Positions 17,204 to 28,740 of a DNA stretch of 48,809 nt are shown here, piece by piece. The position numbers and the translations under genes were made by a program. Where the stretch lies: NCBI GenBank assembly GCA_019931245.1, contig JAINDL010000090.1, forward strand, positions 1-48,809, given 5' to 3'. The notes beneath the pieces are model-generated. The model was not told where the DNA came from. It did not search any database and saw only the letters and a list, made by a program, of their open reading frames with translations. This stretch comes from Bryobacteraceae bacterium CoA2 C42 (GTDB lineage Bacteria; Acidobacteriota; Terriglobia; Bryobacterales; Bryobacteraceae). How positions within the stretch are numbered: position 1 is the stretch's first letter; each line of letters begins with the position of its first letter.

Positions 17204-18259
17204 TTATTGGTTGGGCGGCGTCTCCTGCGTCGCCGTGGCGGGCAGCGGTTCCGGGGTATCGAAGGTGATGGTGGTGTCGGCGCCGAACTTGCGGTACATC
17301 CGGAACTCCACTTCGTTTTTCACCAGGTGCTTGCCCTCCCGCATCTTCACTTCCGCCTTCAAGGGCAACATGAAGCCGCGGCCGTTGATCTCGGTCATGT
17401 CGTAGTCGAGCGTGGTGTGGGCCTCCTGCACGGGGAAGTCCGGAGGGATGTCGGCTTCGAGCGTAAGCCGCGTCACCTGCAGCGTATCGCGCTCGACAAA
17501 GACGAGGCCCCGGTAGCCGGGCGTGACGTGCAGCCGGTCCTGATAGTTGATCGTCCAGTGCGAATTGGGCTGCGCGACGAAGTACTGAAACACGTGGTTG
17601 CGCTTGCCGCGCAGCGTGGCCCAGCGCAGCCACTCAAACCGCGCGGCCGTATCCCGGTCAAACAGCTCCTTCATCATCGATCCGAACTCGCCCGACGAGG
17701 TCGCCCCGCCCAGCCGCTGCATCGGCGTATCGACGCTGCGTCCGTTGACGCTGACCACTTTGTAATCCTCTTTCTGGTCAAAGTAACTCAGCCGGGCGTT
17801 GATGATATCCTGCTGGCCGTAGAAGCCGAGGCCGGAGGGGTCGACGTAGCGGCGCGTCACCTGCATGCAGAGAAAGTCGGGCAGGCCTTTCGAATAGCCC
17901 ATGGCGTAGGACCGCGCTTCGTCGATCACCCGTTTCTGCTCCTCTGGCGAGGGTGGAGGAATCACGGGCGCCGCCGCCTTGACCGGGGCGGGGGCGGCGG
18001 CCGCCAGCTCTTTGGTGGCCAGCATCAGATCCCGCAGCACCTCTACCGTCAACGGCCCGGCGCCCATGGCGATGAACTCTTCAAACTGCCGCGGTTCGAG
18101 CCGGTTGGTGAGTTTGGTCTTCTTCAGATAACCGGCGACGGATTTATCGGGATGATGCAGTTCTATCGACGACTTGAGAAAGCCCCGCAGCTGTTCCACC
18201 GACATCCGCGTCTGGGCGGCCAGGGTGAGCGCAAGAAGGAAGACGACGAGAGCCCGCAT
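17204..18259 (-). CDS. Secreted protein of unknown function
   Basis: Not recognised as a named family. It is a 351-residue exported protein: signal peptide MRALVVFLLALTLAAQ, a helical segment, a low-complexity Ala/Pro linker (about residues 85-105), then a soluble domain starting EARSYAMGYSKGLPDFLCMQVTRRYVDPSG. A 'glycine-leucine-proline then Cys-x-Gln-x-x-x-Arg' pattern of this kind recurs in uncharacterised acidobacterial secreted proteins. Single Cys in the mature part. It starts 1 base after the SGNH hydrolase stop and ends 4 bases before the AroE-like gene. Function unknown. Confidence 0.8.
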   Translation of the reverse strand: MRALVVFLLALTLAAQTRMSVEQLRGFLKSSIELHHPDKSVAGYLKKTKLTNRLEPRQFEEFIAMGAGPLTVEVLRDLMLATKELAAAAPAPVKAAAPVIPPPSPEEQKRVIDEARSYAMGYSKGLPDFLCMQVTRRYVDPSGLGFYGQQDIINARLSYFDQKEDYKVVSVNGRSVDTPMQRLGGATSSGEFGSMMKELFDRDTAARFEWLRWATLRGKRNHVFQYFVAQPNSHWTINYQDRLHVTPGYRGLVFVERDTLQVTRLTLEADIPPDFPVQEAHTTLDYDMTEINGRGFMLPLKAEVKMREGKHLVKNEVEFRMYRKFGADTTITFDTPEPLPATATQETPPNQ

Positions 18260-18260
18260 G

Positions 18261-19325
18261 TTACTTCTGACGCTTCCGCCCCGCTTTCTGTTGCGGAATT
18301 ACGGGGGGCAGTACGGCATCGATCGCCGCCTGCGCGAGCGGCGCCATGATGCGGTAGCCGGCGGCGTTGGGATGCAGCCCGTCGTCGGCCAGTTCAGCCT
18401 TCAGAAAGCCGCTGGGGTCCACCATGGCGTCGTAGTAGTTCAGGTAGGTGAAGCCCCGGCGCTTGGCAAAGGCGCCAATCCAGTTGTTCATCTCGCGAAT
18501 CACGGCCGGGGGGCGCGTGCCGGTCATGGCGAAGCGCGGGTTCTTGTCCTTGTGATAGTCGCTCACGGGCAGGATGCTGGCCAGGATCACCTTGATCTTA
18601 TGGAACTCGCACAGGTCGGCGATCATGGTGAGGTTGTTCTGGATCGTTTCAACGGCCACGCCCCGGGCGATGTCGTTGGTGCCGGCGAGAATCAGCATGG
18701 CCTGCGGCTTGTGCGCGATGATGTCGGCCTGCATCCGGCCAAGCATCTCACCGGTGATCTGGCCACTGATGCCGCGGTTGACGAAGTCCATGCTGGGGAA
18801 GTACTCGTTCAGCCGCCAGCCGTCGGTGATGGAGTCGCCGTGGAAGACGACGCGGCGTGCGGTTGGGGGCGGCACGGTGCGGTTGGCTTCGGCGTAGCGG
18901 CGCAGGTTGTCGCGGTCGCTGCCGCGCAGCTGCACTTCGGTGGTTTCGAGCAGCGCCAGGAAATGGGCGTCGAGCCGGGCGACGGCGTCGCGGAGTTCGG
19001 CCGTCTGCTTGCGGGCCTCCTCAGGGTAGGGAAATGGCTTGCGGATGCTGTCGGCCACGGCGAGGTAGCCGCGCGTCTCGGCCAGCAGCCCCTGCGAAAT
19101 GGTCAGCGTGAGCCGGTTGGCCATCCGCGCGTTGCGCTGCAACTGCTTCAGGTTTTCAATCATCGGCGCCGAGGACCGCGCCAGGCCGGGCGCCGTCAGC
19201 GAGGTCGCCTCCGTCAATTGCACGATGCGCTCAGTCAACGCCAGTCCATCCGGCCCGTTCAAGGTTCCATTCGTTTGCGCCCAAGCCACCGTGCTCAGGC
19301 ACAACGCCAGCCATTTCGAGGTCAT
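18261..19325 (-). CDS. SGNH/GDSL hydrolase, secreted
   Basis: 354-residue esterase-type hydrolase with a signal peptide (MTSKWLALCLSTVAWAQ). The four SGNH blocks are present: the nucleophile Ser in FHGDSITDGW (block I), Gly in NRGISGQITG (block II), Asn in ILAGTNDIARG (block III), and the Asp-His pair in ADDGLHPNAAGY (block V). About 150 residues before block I form a helical N-terminal part. SGNH proteins of this kind often deacetylate sugars or cleave simple esters; the substrate here is unknown. It overlaps the DUF3108 gene by 4 bases (ATGA) and precedes the unknown gene by 1 base. Confidence 0.9.
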   Translation of the reverse strand: MTSKWLALCLSTVAWAQTNGTLNGPDGLALTERIVQLTEATSLTAPGLARSSAPMIENLKQLQRNARMANRLTLTISQGLLAETRGYLAVADSIRKPFPYPEEARKQTAELRDAVARLDAHFLALLETTEVQLRGSDRDNLRRYAEANRTVPPPTARRVVFHGDSITDGWRLNEYFPSMDFVNRGISGQITGEMLGRMQADIIAHKPQAMLILAGTNDIARGVAVETIQNNLTMIADLCEFHKIKVILASILPVSDYHKDKNPRFAMTGTRPPAVIREMNNWIGAFAKRRGFTYLNYYDAMVDPSGFLKAELADDGLHPNAAGYRIMAPLAQAAIDAVLPPVIPQQKAGRKRQK

Positions 19326-20032
19326 GGCTCTACTTTATCCAATTGAAACGTTACCGTTCCGATGTGGAATTTCATGCGGACCTGAATTTGAACGGGCAGG
19401 CGGCGCGCATCGTCGCTGAGCCAGACAAACAGGCGCGCGTTGCGCTTGTAGATGACGTCATTGAAAAGAAACGCTTCGTAGCGCGTCGCGGCGAACCGGC
19501 CCGCCGGGGTGCGGATGTTCTCCTTCTCCTGCATCTGCACGCGGGCTTGAGCGAACTTCTTGCCGTCGCTCAACGGGATGCGCATCTCGCGCTCTCCCTC
19601 CGGCGGGCGCCGGCGCAGGACCATGAGAGCGCCCAGAATGTCGTGGACGCAGGCCGGGACGTCCAGCTCCCGCTCGAGCGCGATCTCCTTCTTCACGAGG
19701 TCCCGTTCGACGTACTTCGACCGCGTCCCGCTCCAGACCACCGTCGTGTCGCGCCGCTTCTTACCCTCCTCGGCTTCCAGGCGCGAGGACTGTGCGCACA
19801 GCTGTTCGTTCAGTGTCACCGTATAGTTGTCGTTCACCCTGAACAGCCGGGAGACGAGGCCGGCCGAGTGCAGGTGCAACTGCAGGAAACCGCCCGTGGG
19901 CGTGAGGTTGTTGGTCAACACGACCTGCCCGGCGTTCACCATCCGCCACTCCACGCTATAGGTGAGCTTCTCGGCCGGCGTCTGCGCGGCCAGCGGGAGC
20001 AGGGTCACGAGAACCGGGAGCAAGCACCTCAT
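19322..20032 (-). CDS. DUF3108 secreted protein
   Basis: Exported protein of the DUF3108 family: signal peptide MRCLLPVLVTLLPLAAQ, then EKLTYSVEWRMVNAGQVVL and the SAGLVSRLFRVNDNYTV block typical of the family, a beta-rich fold related to lipid-binding barrels. The C-terminus has FVWLSDDARRLPVQIQVRM-type sequence, also usual. ATG 20032 is chosen because the signal peptide begins there; a longer frame starts 39 bases upstream. It is the first gene of the seven-gene leftward operon, with only 44 bases between it and the divergent HEAT protein. Role in the envelope unknown. Confidence 0.85.
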   Translation of the reverse strand: MRCLLPVLVTLLPLAAQTPAEKLTYSVEWRMVNAGQVVLTNNLTPTGGFLQLHLHSAGLVSRLFRVNDNYTVTLNEQLCAQSSRLEAEEGKKRRDTTVVWSGTRSKYVERDLVKKEIALERELDVPACVHDILGALMVLRRRPPEGEREMRIPLSDGKKFAQARVQMQEKENIRTPAGRFAATRYEAFLFNDVIYKRNARLFVWLSDDARRLPVQIQVRMKFHIGTVTFQLDKVEP

Positions 20033-20076
20033 GGAACCCTGAGTGTGGCAAATCGCCATGCTACGCTGCAAGCTTG

Positions 20077-20790
20077 GTGCTTCGAATTCTCCTGGCCCTG
20101 CTTCTGACCGCGGCCGCCTATCTGTACTGGGATGCCCGCGTTCCCGGGCTTCCGCTCACCGTCTGGCAGATTGACCGTTACCTCGATCCGGCCCAACCGC
20201 GGCACCGCATCGAGGCCGCGCTGCAGCAACTGCGGAGCCCCCACCCCGGTCTGGCTCGCCTGCGCGAGCATCCCGATGCCAGAGTTCGCGCCGAAGTGGC
20301 CCGCCTCGCCCCGGCGACCGCCCAACTCGAGGACCCCTCGCCCTGGGTTCGCTTCCGCGCGGCGCTGGCGCTCGAACGAAACGAACCCACCGCGGCCCGC
20401 CCGGTGCTGCTGGCGGCGCTGCGGGCGGCGGCTATCTTTGCAGCGGATTCCGGTGCCGTCGAATGGCGGCTGGCCGAGGGCGCCAGCCTCGGGATGGGCG
20501 AGGAGCTGGGCACGATCGACGGGCGGCCGTTCGTCTGTCCGGTGCCGGGGCGGCTCGCGCGGCGCTATGTGGTGGTGGGCCAGCCGGTGCGGCCCGGCCA
20601 GCGTCTGGCCGATGTCGTGCTGGCGGACGAGTGGCAGGGGGCCGCGCTCGACGCCCTGGGCCGCATCGGCCTGCCCGTCGATATCGACGAAATCCGCCTG
20701 TTCCAGAGCCAGAAGTACCCCAACACCGTCCAACGGGCCGCTGCGGGAGCTATCGAACGGATCCAAGCCCGCCGCCCCCGCGTGTGGTAG
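20077..20790 (+). CDS. Membrane-anchored HEAT-repeat and lipoyl-like hairpin protein
   Basis: About 237 residues: an N-terminal membrane anchor (LRILLALLLTAAAYLYW), then HEAT-like helices (LREHPDARVRAEVARL and LEDPSPWVRFRAALAL, about residues 65-110). A biotinyl/lipoyl-like beta region follows (VEWRLAEGASLGMGEELGTIDG then FVCPVPGRLARRYVVVGQPVRPGQRLADV, about 130-185). It has no lysine at the hairpin where biotin or lipoate would attach, so it resembles the unmodified hairpins of membrane-fusion adaptors. Start is GTG 20077 or TTG 20074; neither has a strong ribosome site. DUF3500 follows 13 bases later, so they probably share a transcript. Function unknown. Confidence 0.6.
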   Translation: MLRILLALLLTAAAYLYWDARVPGLPLTVWQIDRYLDPAQPRHRIEAALQQLRSPHPGLARLREHPDARVRAEVARLAPATAQLEDPSPWVRFRAALALERNEPTAARPVLLAALRAAAIFAADSGAVEWRLAEGASLGMGEELGTIDGRPFVCPVPGRLARRYVVVGQPVRPGQRLADVVLADEWQGAALDALGRIGLPVDIDEIRLFQSQKYPNTVQRAAAGAIERIQARRPRVW

Positions 20791-20803
20791 CATCACCCCC
20801 AGC

Positions 20804-21988
20804 ATGATCCGTCTCCGCATTCCAGCCCTCCTTCTGGCGACCACGCTCCTTTTCCTGGCCTACTCGCAGGTCCCCAACGAAGCCTTCCGGCAGCGTTCCC
20901 TGGCGGCCGAAAAGGCCGGCCTGGCCGAAGCTTTCCGCGGCGTCACCACGCAGGGCGCCGTCGAGCCGGGGCTGTTTCCGCTCCGGTCGACCGGTGTTTC
21001 GACCGAGCTGGCGCGCCGCGGCGCGGCCGCCTTCCTCGCTGCCCTGACCCCGGAGCAGCGGGCCGAGACGCTCTTCCCGGTCGACGATGTCGAATGGCGC
21101 AAATGGATGAACCAGGATTTCTACGTCCGCCAGGGCGTGAGTTTCCTTGCCATGACCCCGGCGCAGCGCGAGGCGGCCTTCGGCATGCTGCGCGGCGCCC
21201 TCAGCGCCAAGGGACTCAAGCTTTCGCAGGACATCATGAAGCTCAACGAGACCCTCGGCGAACTCAACAACAACAACTTTGAGCGCTACGGCGAGGGCCG
21301 CTACTGGCTGACCGTGATGGGTGAACCCTCGAAGGACAAGCCCTGGGGCTGGCAGCTTGACGGCCACCACCTGATTCTCAACTACTTCGTGCTGGGCGAT
21401 CAGGTGGTGATGACGCCGACGTTTCTGGGCTCGGAGCCGGTGATCGCCACCTCCGGCAAGTACAAGGGCACGGCGATTCTGCAGGACGAGCAGGCGCGCG
21501 GGCTCCGCGTGGTGAACTCGCTCAGCCCTGAGCAGAAGCAGAAGGCGATTCTCGGCGCCGAGAAAACGAAAAACTACAATCTGGCCGAAGCCTTCAAGGA
21601 CAACCTTGTGCTCGACTACGCCGGCCTGGCCGCCTCGGCCATGACGGCGGCGCAGAAGAAGGAGTTACTCGGGTTGGTCGAAGCCTACGTGAGCAACCTC
21701 GACGCCGGGCACGCCAAAGTAAAGATGGAAGAGGTGAAACGCCATCTCGACCGCACTTACTTCGCCTGGATCGGCGGCACGGAGGAAAAGAGCGTTTATT
21801 ACTACCGCGTGCACAGCCCGGTGATTCTCATCGAGTTCGACCATCAGCTGCCCGTGGGCCTCCGCCATCTGTCCAAGGCGCCCAACCTGCCCGACCACGA
21901 GCATATTCACACCGTTATCCGCACCCCGAACGGCAACGACTACGGCAAGGATCTGCTGCGCCAGCACTACGCCAAACACCCGCACTAG
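20804..21988 (+). CDS. DUF3500 secreted protein
   Basis: 394-residue exported protein of the DUF3500 family. It has a signal peptide (MIRLRIPALLLATTLLFLAYS), the family hallmark WGWQLDGHHLILNYFVLGDQ (about residues 180-200) and TPTFLGSEP after it. A C-terminal FDHQLPVGLRHLSKAPNLPDH stretch is rich in His and Asp, with HEHIHTVIRTPNGNDYG near the end, which may bind metal. The family has no proven activity. It ends 1 base from the convergent VWFA gene. Family call is firm, function is not. Confidence 0.9.
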   Translation: MIRLRIPALLLATTLLFLAYSQVPNEAFRQRSLAAEKAGLAEAFRGVTTQGAVEPGLFPLRSTGVSTELARRGAAAFLAALTPEQRAETLFPVDDVEWRKWMNQDFYVRQGVSFLAMTPAQREAAFGMLRGALSAKGLKLSQDIMKLNETLGELNNNNFERYGEGRYWLTVMGEPSKDKPWGWQLDGHHLILNYFVLGDQVVMTPTFLGSEPVIATSGKYKGTAILQDEQARGLRVVNSLSPEQKQKAILGAEKTKNYNLAEAFKDNLVLDYAGLAASAMTAAQKKELLGLVEAYVSNLDAGHAKVKMEEVKRHLDRTYFAWIGGTEEKSVYYYRVHSPVILIEFDHQLPVGLRHLSKAPNLPDHEHIHTVIRTPNGNDYGKDLLRQHYAKHPH

Positions 21989-21989
21989 G

Positions 21990-22907
21990 CTAGTCCTTGC
22001 GCGCGAAGTAGCCGGTCTTGTGCCGAACGGCCAGGCCGGGCTGCCGGGTGCGGATTTGAATCTTCCGGAAGGTGTCGCCGCCACTGCCGGCGGTGGAGGC
22101 GTAGGCCAGGTCGTAGGAGGACCGCAGGATCTCGCCAATCTGCGCGAAGGCGGCCTTCAGGTTGCGTTCCTCGGCGGCGTCGAACTCGAGACCTCCGGTC
22201 TCCCGGGCGATGCGCTCCATGACGCCGCGGCCGTACTTGTTCCGCGCGTTCCACACCCCTTTCTCTAACTCCGTGTAGCGCAGACAGAAGATCGTCGTAC
22301 CGGTGCGCTGCGCCGCCTCGATGGCTTCGAGCAGATGATGGGCGCTCGAGTTATCCTCCCCGTCGGAGAAGACGAGCAGAGCGCGGCGCCCGGTTTCGGC
22401 CTTGGCGAGCAGGTCTTCGGTGGCGTGGAAGATGGCATCGTAGAACGCGGTGCCGAGGTCGCGCTTCTCGGCCGGGCCAACGCGGGGAAAGTCCCGCCCC
22501 GTCTTGCTTTTCTGGTAGGCGCGCAGCCGCTCTTCAATCTGATCGGCCTGGTTGGTAAACGCCGAAACCAGACGCAGATTGTTGCCAAAGCAGAGCAGAA
22601 ACGCCTGGTCCCGCGCTTGCAGCGTGACCTTCAAAAAGTCGCGCAGATGCTGGCGGTGCTCCTTGAGGAACTCTTCTTGGCTGCCGCTGGCGTCGGCTAC
22701 CAGCCCCAGGGCTAACGGCGTATCGGCTGCCTGCGAAAAGTGGCTGATGGTTTGCCGGGTTCCGTCCTCGAAGACTTCGAAATCGTCTTTGGTTAAGCCT
22801 TTGACGAGACGCCCCTGGGCATCGCGCACCGAGAAGGGCAGGTTAACGAGATTGACTTCTACCCGGATCTGGCAGAAGACGAGTCGCAGAAGTTCGCGGC
22901 GGAGCAT
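21990..22907 (-). CDS. VWFA-related domain protein
   Basis: 305-residue protein of the VWFA-related type common in Acidobacteria. The N-terminal beta domain (VNLPFSVRDAQGRLVKGLTKDDFEVFEDG, residues about 18-48) leads into a von Willebrand A domain with a MIDAS D-x-S-x-S in VADASGSQ and SDGEDNSS further on, and ends with a beta strand plus TGYFARKD. Such proteins are thought to bind ligands outside the cell, but functions are unproven. The start at ATG 22907 is unusual: no clear signal peptide, no ribosome site, and the T-run of the upstream receptor's terminator directly abuts it. Confidence 0.82.
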   Translation of the reverse strand: MLRRELLRLVFCQIRVEVNLVNLPFSVRDAQGRLVKGLTKDDFEVFEDGTRQTISHFSQAADTPLALGLVADASGSQEEFLKEHRQHLRDFLKVTLQARDQAFLLCFGNNLRLVSAFTNQADQIEERLRAYQKSKTGRDFPRVGPAEKRDLGTAFYDAIFHATEDLLAKAETGRRALLVFSDGEDNSSAHHLLEAIEAAQRTGTTIFCLRYTELEKGVWNARNKYGRGVMERIARETGGLEFDAAEERNLKAAFAQIGEILRSSYDLAYASTAGSGGDTFRKIQIRTRQPGLAVRHKTGYFARKD

Positions 22908-22939
22908 AAAAAAAGGGACGGAGCAAACGCCCCGTCCCT
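22908..22939 (-). terminator. Terminator of the 1250-residue TonB receptor
   Basis: Read leftward, the stem agggacgg / ccgtccct (8 bp, G-C rich, extendable by A-T pairs) with a 10-base loop is followed by seven T. It begins about 25 bases after the receptor stop codon. The T-run ends exactly at the start codon of the VWFA gene, so the terminator lies where that gene's ribosome site would be. Confidence 0.85.
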
Positions 22940-22964
22940 TCCAACTTACACGGTTACGAAGTGA

Positions 22965-26717
<3,753 letters not shown>

Positions 26718-26790
26718 AGTTGTCCTCGAAAGGCGCTACCGGGCCACCCCATAAGGGTTGGAGCCAAGCGCACATACTGTGGTGGATTGA

Positions 26791-26828
26791 GACTCTGGCA
26801 GGGAGTAAGAACGGGGACTCTGGCGGGA
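26791..26828. repeat. Two copies of gactctggc(a)ggga spaced 25 bases
   Basis: GACTCTGGCAGGGA at 26791-26804 and GACTCTGGCGGGA at 26816-26828 form an imperfect direct repeat with 25-base period in the divergent region. It could be an activator site array; no known regulator matches. Confidence 0.45.
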
Positions 26829-26866
26829 GAGTCGTTCGGCCGGCTCAGCATTGAACGGGCCGAAGA

Positions 26867-26880
26867 TGTCCATAAGGACA
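26867..26880. promoter_or_regulatory. Inverted repeat TGTCC-ATAA-GGACA, candidate operator
   Basis: Perfect 5-bp arms around ATAA. The core CCATAAGG is repeated at 26749-26756 beside the TonB receptor start, 121 bases away. Position between a divergent receptor and a metal operon fits a shared operator; the regulator is not identified. Confidence 0.4.
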
Positions 26881-26886
26881 CCCTCA

Positions 26887-26898
26887 GTTTCCGGAAAC
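26887..26898. promoter_or_regulatory. Perfect palindrome GTTTCCGGAAAC
   Basis: A 12-base perfect palindrome lying 6 bases after the previous inverted repeat and about 127 bases before the DUF3299 start. Dimeric repressors often use such sites; chance occurrence in GC-rich DNA is possible. Confidence 0.35.
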
Positions 26899-27024
26899 CA
26901 GGCCGGGGGTGTCAATCGAAAGAAATGGGGCCGGGCATAAAGAAACTCTATGAGGCCGCGGCGCCGCCCCCGTCTTTACCTGGCTGCCGGAATCGTGGCA
27001 TTCTAGGAGGCAAGGAGTTCCCGC

Positions 27025-27537
27025 ATGAAGTTTGTTCACGGATTGATGATCGCTCTCATGCTGTCGATGGTTGCTTACGTCGTCAATCGCGATCGCAACC
27101 GCCCGGATTTCCAGGCCTCCGCTGTGCCGGCCAACGCCGGTCTCGTGCAGGCCGCCTGGGCCGACACGACCGCGACGAAGATGGATTGGCGCATGCTTCG
27201 GGAACTGAACTACCGGACCGGTAAGGTGACGCCGGCGTTGAAGGCGCTCGAAGGCAAGACCGTCCGCATTCCAGGCTACATGGTGCCGCTTGAAGATGAG
27301 GCGGAAATCGTGAACGAGTTTCTGCTGGTGCCGTACGTGGGCGCCTGTATCCATACGCCCCCGCCGCCCCCGAACCAGATTGTGCAGGTGAAGATGAACA
27401 ACGCCAAGAAGGTCAAAATGAGCTTCTGGGACCCCATCTGGATTGAAGGCAAGCTGGTGATCCAGACCGTGAAGAGCCCCTACGGCGATGTCGGCTTCCA
27501 ACTCGAAGGCGTTTCGATCGAACCCTACAAGGAGTAA
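27025..27537 (+). CDS. DUF3299 protein (ZrgD-like)
   Basis: 170-residue protein with an N-terminal hydrophobic anchor or signal (MKFVHGLMIALMLSMVAYVV) and the DUF3299 signature: IPGYMVPLEDEAEIVNEFLLVPYVG followed by ACIHTPPPPPNQIVQV (about residues 90-125), where Cys and His may bind metal. Proteins of this family sit beside DUF2796 and an ABC transporter pair in bacteria, including the zinc-regulated zrg genes of Vibrio. ATG 27025 is preceded by AGGAG. First gene of a five-gene operon; the DUF2796 gene follows 7 bases later. Confidence 0.87.
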   Translation: MKFVHGLMIALMLSMVAYVVNRDRNRPDFQASAVPANAGLVQAAWADTTATKMDWRMLRELNYRTGKVTPALKALEGKTVRIPGYMVPLEDEAEIVNEFLLVPYVGACIHTPPPPPNQIVQVKMNNAKKVKMSFWDPIWIEGKLVIQTVKSPYGDVGFQLEGVSIEPYKE

Positions 27538-27544
27538 TCCCGCC

Positions 27545-28060
27545 ATGTCCCGCTTTGCTCTGTTCGGCACGTTAGCTCTCGCCGCCGTCGTCCACCTTGG
27601 CGCCCAACCGCGCGCCCACAAAGCGCACGAGCATGGCCACGCCAAGCTCAATATTGCGTTTGAAACGACCACCGGGACGCCGGTGGGGGCGGTCGAACTC
27701 GAATCGCCCGCCGACAGCATTCTCGGCTTTGAGCACGCGGCCAAGACGCCCGCTGACAAGGCGAAGCAGGAAAAGGCTCTGGCTACGCTCAAAGCCCGCT
27801 TCGGCGAAATGGTGATCCTGCCCGCCGGCTGTAAAATGACCCCGGCCAAGGTCGAGGTGCACGTCGAAGGGCAGCACGCCGAAGTGCACGCCGAGTTCAA
27901 CGCCAAGTGCGCCGGGCCCATCGCCGGCAAGACCATCTCGTTCGGCTTTGCGAAGGTGTTCCCGAAGATCGAAGAGGTAGAGGTCCAGATGCTCGCCGGA
28001 ACGCAGCAGGCCAAATTGGAAGTCGAAAAGGACAAGGGGACGCTGCAGATCGCCAAATGA
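27545..28060 (+). CDS. zrgA: DUF2796 zinc-binding periplasmic protein (ZrgA-like)
   Basis: 171-residue exported protein (signal peptide MSRFALFGTLALAAVVHLGA) whose mature end carries a histidine cluster, RAHKAHEHGHAKLNIAFE, typical of ZrgA/DUF2796. HVEGQHAEVHAEFNAKC later adds more histidines and a Cys. ZrgA-type proteins bind zinc in the periplasm and belong to zinc homeostasis loci with an ABC transporter. ATG 27545 is preferred to upstream in-frame starts because the signal peptide begins there and AAGGAG lies about 10 bases before it, over the DUF3299 stop. It overlaps the ATPase gene by 4 bases (ATGA). Confidence 0.85.
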   Translation: MSRFALFGTLALAAVVHLGAQPRAHKAHEHGHAKLNIAFETTTGTPVGAVELESPADSILGFEHAAKTPADKAKQEKALATLKARFGEMVILPAGCKMTPAKVEVHVEGQHAEVHAEFNAKCAGPIAGKTISFGFAKVFPKIEEVEVQMLAGTQQAKLEVEKDKGTLQIAK

Positions 28061-28740
28061 GTGCTCCCGCCGTTGTCCTTCGCGATGTACGGTTTCGCTA
28101 CCGCTCCGGGCCGGAGATCCTCGATATTCCGGAGTTGACCATCGCCCGCGGTGAGCGCGTGTTTTTGTTCGGTCCGAGCGGTAGCGGCAAGACCACGCTG
28201 CTCGGTCTACTGGCCGGGGTGTTGGCCGGGTACACGGGGTCGGTGGAGGTGCTCGGCCAGGATATGGCTAAACTCCGCGGCAGCGCCCGCGACGCCTTCC
28301 GCGGCACGCACATCGGTTACATCTTTCAGCAGTTCAACCTGATTCCCTATCTGACGGTAAGGGAAAACATCACTCTACCGGGGCGGCTGCAGCCAGCCCG
28401 CGGCAAGCAGGCGGGCGATGTCAACGCGGTGGCGCAGCGGCTGGGTATTGCCTCGCTGCTCGAGCGCGGCGTTACCGAACTGAGTGTGGGGCAGCAGCAG
28501 CGGGTTGCCGCGGCGCGAGCGCTGCTGGGCGGGCCCGAACTGCTCATCGCCGACGAACCCACCTCCGCGCTCGACTTCGACCACCGCGAACGCTTCCTCG
28601 AACTCCTGTTTGAAAACTGCGCGCTGGCCAATGCGACGCTCCTGTTTGTCAGCCACGACCGCAGCCTCGCCGGTAAGTTCGATCGCCAGCTCTCCCTGGT
28701 GGACTTTAATCGCGCGCAACGCCAGGAGCCGGCCGCCTGA
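28057..28740 (+). CDS. ABC transporter ATP-binding protein (LolD/MacB-type)
   Basis: 227-residue ATPase with Walker A (FGPSGSGKTTLLG, about residues 40-52), Q-loop (YIFQQFNLIPYLTV), the ABC signature LSVGQQQRVAAARAL, Walker B (LLIADEPTSALD) and the switch His (LLFVSHDRSL). The sequence is of the LolD/MacB/FtsE class that pairs with FtsX-like permeases. Start ATG 28057 overlaps the DUF2796 stop; the stop TGA shares its last base with the permease ATG. Together with the permease it probably drives release or transfer of a periplasmic component linked to zinc handling. It is not the missing NikO. Confidence 0.93.
   Translation: MSAPAVVLRDVRFRYRSGPEILDIPELTIARGERVFLFGPSGSGKTTLLGLLAGVLAGYTGSVEVLGQDMAKLRGSARDAFRGTHIGYIFQQFNLIPYLTVRENITLPGRLQPARGKQAGDVNAVAQRLGIASLLERGVTELSVGQQQRVAAARALLGGPELLIADEPTSALDFDHRERFLELLFENCALANATLLFVSHDRSLAGKFDRQLSLVDFNRAQRQEPAA

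Larger units (their letters stand above)
26718..27024. other. Divergent intergenic region with palindromes and repeats
   Basis: 307 bases between the leftward TonB receptor and the rightward DUF3299 gene. I see no gene here: an overlapping 145-residue frame runs into DUF3299 in another register and resembles nothing. It holds two copies of CCATAAGG (26749-26756 and 26870-26877), a perfect TGTCC-ATAA-GGACA inverted repeat, a perfect 12-base palindrome, and a 25-base-spaced direct repeat, each listed separately. A good ribosome site (AGGAGGcAAGGAG) precedes the DUF3299 start. Confidence 0.7.

Noticed and set aside
26787-27224. A 145-residue plus-strand frame in the divergent region
   Set aside because: It runs across DUF3299 in another register, has no family resemblance and covers the repeats and the ribosome site of the real gene.
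28057-28740. The ABC ATPase as the missing NikO
   Set aside because: Its sequence class and overlap with an FtsX-type permease tie it to the DUF2796 operon; ECF ATPases are of another type.
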